In this document: piece by piece, positions 6,099 through 8,573 of the stretch
How positions within the stretch are numbered: the first letter of the stretch is position 1
Layout: each line of letters begins with the position of its first letter
Assembly: GCA_938049325.1 (NCBI GenBank)
Contig: CALICC010000130.1
Location: forward strand, 1-8,573
Reading direction: 5' to 3'
Length of the DNA stretch: 8,573 nucleotides
Source of the DNA: an uncultured Ilumatobacter sp.
Lineage (GTDB): Bacteria > Actinomycetota > Acidimicrobiia > Acidimicrobiales > Ilumatobacteraceae
The notes under the pieces: model-generated
Seen by the model: the letters and a program-made list of their open reading frames with translations, nothing else
What the model was told of the DNA's origin: nothing
Database searches by the model: none
Program-made: the position numbers and the translations under genes

Positions 6099-7277
6099 CT
6101 AGATCCGTTCGATGATCGTCCCGGTGCCGAGGCCACCACCGCAGCACATGGAAACCAGCCCGTACCGGCCGTTGCTTCGCTCGAGTTCGTACAGAGCCTT
6201 GGTGAGCAGGAAGGCGCCGGTTCCTCCCAGTGGGTGGCCGAGTGCGATCGCGCCGCCGTTCGGATTGGTCTTCGCGAGGTCTGCGCCAACCTCTTTGGCC
6301 CAGGCGAGCACAACAGACGCGAACGCTTCGTTGATCTCGAAGACGTCGATGTCGTCGATCGACAGACCGGTGCGGCCGAGCAGCCGCTGAGTTGCATCGA
6401 TCGGGCCGGTCAGCATCAGCACCGGATCGGTGCCGACGAGGCACGTGTCGACAACTCGAGCCCGCGGTGTCAGCCCGAGTGCGGCGGCCTTGTCCTCGGT
6501 CATCATCATAAGCGCCGCCGCGCCATCGGAGATCTGCGACGCGTTGCCTGCGGTGTGGACGCCGTTCTCGCGTGCGACCGGCTTCAAAGTGGCCAGCTTC
6601 TCGAGTGACGTTTCGCGCAAGCCCTCGTCGCGGCTCACCGTGTGCGTGGTGCCGGTCGGGTTGCCCTCCTCGTCGACGTCGGGTGCCTCGATCTCGATGT
6701 ACTGACCGGCGAACCGGTCTTCTTCCCAGGCTTGGATCGCGCGCTGCTGGGAGGCGAGACCGAACGCGTCGGTGTCGGCGCGGGTGATGCCCCACTTGTC
6801 GGCAATTCGCTCAGCGCCTTCGAACTGCGACGTCATCTCGTATTGATCGAAGTACGGGGGCGGGATCGGGCCGCCGAGCCCCAACTTCTTGCTCCCGCTC
6901 GCGCCGATTGGCACGCGGCTCATCGCCTCCACGCCGCACGCGATGGCGGCGTCGACGACGCCTGCGCCGATGAGCGACGAGGCCAGGCCTGTGGCTTGCT
7001 GGCTCGAGCCGCATTGTGTGTCGACTGTGGTTGCGGCGGTCGTCAGCGGCAAACCAGCTGCAAGCCACGCCGTTCGCGTGAGGTTGAAGGCTTGCTCGCC
7101 AGCTTGGCTCACGACACCGCCGACGACTTGTTCGATCTCGGCAGGATCGATGCCGGTGCGATCCACGAGTGCCTGCAGCACCCGGCTGAGCGTTTCGGCC
7201 GGATGCAAGGTGGACAATCCACCGTTTCGCTTTCCGATGGGAGTGCGGACGGCGTCGACGATCACAACGTTTGACAT
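6099..7277 (-). CDS. Acetyl-CoA acetyltransferase / thiolase family protein
   Basis: A 392-residue thiolase, the normal length. Thiolases make or cleave 3-ketoacyl-CoA. The nucleophile is Cys89 in TVDTQCGSSQQA (84-95), with NEAFAS at 316-321, His348 in ALGHPLGGTG and Cys378 in CCGGGLGTG (378-386), a complete active site. The N-terminus MSNVVIVDAVRTPIGK is typical. The frame stays open upstream to 7427, but that extension has no thiolase character, overlaps the nitrobindin gene and lies above the promoter; the ATG at 7277 has TAACGT 7 nt upstream. The CGSSQQA signature is shared with FadA5-like thiolases of actinobacterial steroid and acyl-CoA catabolism, so degradation is as likely as synthesis. 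No neighbouring beta-oxidation genes are in view to decide. It is cytoplasmic. Confidence 0.94.
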   Translation of the reverse strand: MSNVVIVDAVRTPIGKRNGGLSTLHPAETLSRVLQALVDRTGIDPAEIEQVVGGVVSQAGEQAFNLTRTAWLAAGLPLTTAATTVDTQCGSSQQATGLASSLIGAGVVDAAIACGVEAMSRVPIGASGSKKLGLGGPIPPPYFDQYEMTSQFEGAERIADKWGITRADTDAFGLASQQRAIQAWEEDRFAGQYIEIEAPDVDEEGNPTGTTHTVSRDEGLRETSLEKLATLKPVARENGVHTAGNASQISDGAAALMMMTEDKAAALGLTPRARVVDTCLVGTDPVLMLTGPIDATQRLLGRTGLSIDDIDVFEINEAFASVVLAWAKEVGADLAKTNPNGGAIALGHPLGGTGAFLLTKALYELERSNGRYGLVSMCCGGGLGTGTIIERI

Positions 7278-7284
7278 GTTGACG

Positions 7285-7290
7285 ACGTTA
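7285..7290 (-). promoter_or_regulatory. -10 box of the thiolase gene (leaderless-type; decides the start)
   Basis: On the minus strand this reads TAACGT, then 7 nt (CGTCAAC), then ATG at 7277. It lies in the 64-bp gap after the nitrobindin stop and supports the internal ATG over the longer open frame. Confidence 0.6.
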
Positions 7291-7341
7291 GGCGGCGGCA
7301 GGTCCACGGTGGAAAGTCGATGTGCTGCCTGGCGTGCAGCG

Positions 7342-7854
7342 TCAGGCGCGGTGCAGCGTGGCGGCGAGGTGGTGCTGGAAGGGTTGGCCGACTGCCGCCA
7401 TGCGCATGGTGTAGCGAAGCGTGTCACCGGTGACCTCGAACGTTCGCTCGGTGCGCTGGACCTCTTTCGCGCTGGTGGTGCGGCCGATGACGCTCGACCG
7501 AACGTCGATGATGAGCGTGTCGGTCTCGCCCGCGCTGTTGGGAGCCGCGAAGCCTTCCAGAACTTCGGTGATGCCTGTCGGGTGCGCCAACACGATCTCG
7601 GCCAAACCGAGTTCTGGCGTGCGCCAGTAACCGCTCTCGGCGTGCAGCGGGCGGCCAGGCTCGCCGGTTTCGTCGAGTTCGCGGGTGGCTTGGTGGTAGG
7701 CGAGGAACGGCTTGCCGACGTGGCCGAACGTCACCGTCTCGCTGAAACGAAACGTCGGAATCGTCGGGTACTCGCCGCTTCCCTCGCCGGTCCACGTGCC
7801 GAGCAACGGTTCGAGAATCGAGATTCCTTCGTGGAGCGGTAGCGGGCCAGCCAT
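7342..7854 (-). CDS. Nitrobindin-like haem-binding beta-barrel protein (DUF1794/THAP4-like)
   Basis: A 170-residue protein, the usual size for bacterial nitrobindins (about 160-170). Family signatures in order: GTWTGEGSGEYPTIPTFRF (19-37, the GxWxGxG lipocalin-like motif plus YPTI), ESGYWR (73-78), LAHPTGITEVLEG (89-101) and the C-terminal HHLAATLHR (161-169), where the conserved His of HLxAxL (His162) should be the proximal haem iron ligand. Nitrobindins bind ferric haem, react with NO and isomerise peroxynitrite to nitrate. The physiological role here is unproven, but a nitrosative or oxidative stress role fits the presence of mca and the divergent nudC. It is cytoplasmic, with no signal peptide. 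The ATG start has TACGCT 6 nt upstream. The thiolase gene follows after 64 bp and has its own -10 box. Confidence 0.9.
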   Translation of the reverse strand: MAGPLPLHEGISILEPLLGTWTGEGSGEYPTIPTFRFSETVTFGHVGKPFLAYHQATRELDETGEPGRPLHAESGYWRTPELGLAEIVLAHPTGITEVLEGFAAPNSAGETDTLIIDVRSSVIGRTTSAKEVQRTERTFEVTGDTLRYTMRMAAVGQPFQHHLAATLHRA

Positions 7855-7860
7855 GTCCGA

Positions 7861-7866
7861 AGCGTA
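7861..7866 (-). promoter_or_regulatory. -10 box of the nitrobindin gene
   Basis: On the minus strand this reads TACGCT, then 6 nt (TCGGAC), then ATG at 7854. The spacing is one base shorter than at the other five genes, so the mRNA would be leaderless or nearly so. It forms the left arm of an inverted repeat with the facing box at 7877. Confidence 0.5.
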
Positions 7867-7876
7867 CGTCTCGTGC

Positions 7877-7882
7877 TACGCA
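7877..7882 (+). promoter_or_regulatory. Possible -10 box of nudC
   Basis: TACGCA lies 8 nt before the ATG at 7891. Its last base deviates from TAnnnT, so it is weaker than the others. GCGTA (7862-7866) and TACGC (7877-7881) form an inverted repeat with a 10-nt spacer, so the two divergent boxes mirror one another and polymerase could not occupy both at once. Confidence 0.3.
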
Positions 7883-7890
7883 TGGCAGCG

Positions 7891-8573
7891 ATGAGTAGCG
7901 AACTGGGCTTGGTGTCGATCAACACAGCAACGGTGTACGCACCGCTCAACGAGGTGCCCGACGGGTTCGATGGTGAGCACCGCTACGTGCACGTGATCGG
8001 CACGACGGTGTTCGTCGACGACCGAGCAGAAGATGCCGGGTGGCCGCAGCACTTCATCGGAGTGGTCGCCGGCGTCGGCTGGTGGGCCGTCGATGTCCCC
8101 GTCGATGTCCCCGACCCGTCGTACGGCGCCGCGATGGATCTTCGGAACTACTTCGGTGTGGCCACTGAAGCCGAGTGGCTTGCCGCCGGGCGTGCTGTGC
8201 AAACCGCCGAGTGGGCGCGCACTCACCGCTTCTGCGGGCGGTGCGCGACGCCGAACGAACCGTCGACGGGCGAACGCTCGGTCAAATGCCCTGCCTGCGG
8301 ACTGATCGCGTATCCCCGCGTTGCCCCGGCGATGATCACACTGGTGACGCGCGGCCCGGCCGGACGCGACCAGGAAGCCCTGCTCGCACGCGGCGCAAAC
8401 TTTCCGGTGCCGATGTACTCGTGCTTGGCCGGCTTCGTCGAGCCAGGTGAAGACCTCGAGGGTTCGGTCGTGCGCGAGGTGAAAGAAGAGGTCGGCCTCG
8501 ACGTCGACGACGTGCGGTACGTCGGTAGCCAGCCCTGGCCGTTCCCGCACAGTTTGATGGTGGGGTTCCGCGC
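7891..8573 (+). CDS. nudC: NADH pyrophosphatase NudC (Nudix hydrolase, partial at right edge)
   Basis: 227 codons are visible and the frame continues past the window; full-length NudC proteins are about 260-310 residues. NudC splits NAD(H) into NMN(H) and AMP and, in E. coli, removes NAD caps from RNA 5' ends. The N-terminal domain (about 1-105) is followed by a zinc ribbon with Cys115, Cys118, Cys133 and Cys136 (CGRC...CPAC). The Nudix box at 181-203 is complete: Gly181, Glu187, then REVKEEVGL from 195, with metal ligands Glu196, Glu199 and Glu200. SQPWPFPHS follows, the signature that separates NADH pyrophosphatases from other Nudix enzymes. The ATG at 7891 is preferred; an in-frame ATG at 7882 would add three residues. 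A 12-bp tandem duplication lies in the N-terminal domain. It diverges from the nitrobindin gene with 36 bp between starts. Confidence 0.95.
   Translation, partial: MSSELGLVSINTATVYAPLNEVPDGFDGEHRYVHVIGTTVFVDDRAEDAGWPQHFIGVVAGVGWWAVDVPVDVPDPSYGAAMDLRNYFGVATEAEWLAAGRAVQTAEWARTHRFCGRCATPNEPSTGERSVKCPACGLIAYPRVAPAMITLVTRGPAGRDQEALLARGANFPVPMYSCLAGFVEPGEDLEGSVVREVKEEVGLDVDDVRYVGSQPWPFPHSLMVGFR
8089..8112 (+). repeat. Perfect 12-bp tandem duplication inside nudC
   Basis: GTCGATGTCCCC occurs twice in direct succession and encodes VDVPVDVP at residues 67-74. It keeps the frame and lies in the variable N-terminal domain, so it is probably a recent slippage event with little effect. Confidence 0.8.

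Noticed and set aside
7278..7427. N-terminal extension of the thiolase by 50 codons
   Set aside because: The added residues do not match thiolases, overlap the nitrobindin gene, and lie upstream of a well-placed -10 box at 7285-7290.
6889..7842. Long plus-strand open frame (317 codons) opposite the thiolase and nitrobindin genes
   Set aside because: It crosses two confidently identified genes and their intergenic promoter, with low-complexity composition and no family signature.
7876..8550. Minus-strand open frame (224 codons) opposite nudC
   Set aside because: It is a shadow of nudC, whose zinc ribbon and Nudix box lie on the plus strand.

Overview
The window looks like chromosomal DNA from a GC-rich actinobacterium. 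The strongest marker is a mycothiol S-conjugate amidase gene (mca), because mycothiol is an actinobacterial thiol. GC-biased third codon positions, frequent GTG starts and leaderless-type promoters agree. A marine or freshwater acidimicrobial lineage is possible, but that is a guess. I see no RNA gene, mobile element, CRISPR array or phage gene, and no gene cluster resembling a defence system or a secondary-metabolite pathway.

Layout, left to right. At 1-1600 (minus) is a PAS-GGDEF-EAL cyclic-di-GMP protein, cut by the left edge. Upstream of it on the same strand, 1689-2417, is a secreted PEBP/YbhB-type lipoprotein. A 50-bp divergent region then leads into mca (2468-3376, plus), which is coupled by an ATGA overlap to a small SCP2-like protein (3373-3615). 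This pair converges, with only 10 bp between stops, on a minus-strand run: ChbG/YdjC-type deacetylase (3626-4465), staphylococcal-nuclease-like lipoprotein (4507-5040), adenosine deaminase family protein (5049-6068), acetyl-CoA acetyltransferase-type thiolase (6099-7277) and nitrobindin-like protein (7342-7854). After a 36-bp divergent region, nudC (NADH pyrophosphatase, plus) begins at 7891 and runs off the right edge.

The coding content is mostly housekeeping and detoxification: mycothiol conjugate turnover (Mca), NAD(H) or NAD-RNA hydrolysis (NudC), a haem/NO-type beta-barrel (nitrobindin), purine salvage (deaminase plus a secreted nuclease) and acyl-CoA metabolism (thiolase, SCP2-like protein).

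The most interesting signal is regulatory. Five genes that head transcription units (PEBP, mca, YdjC-type, deaminase, thiolase) each have a TAnnnT -10 box exactly 7 nt before the start codon and no Shine-Dalgarno sequence, as expected for leaderless mRNAs. A sixth gene (nitrobindin) has the box at 6 nt. The operon-internal SCP2-like gene has a good Shine-Dalgarno sequence and no such box. This pattern fixes start codons (it moves the deaminase start to an internal ATG) and shows two operator-like dyads lying over the presumed +1 sites.
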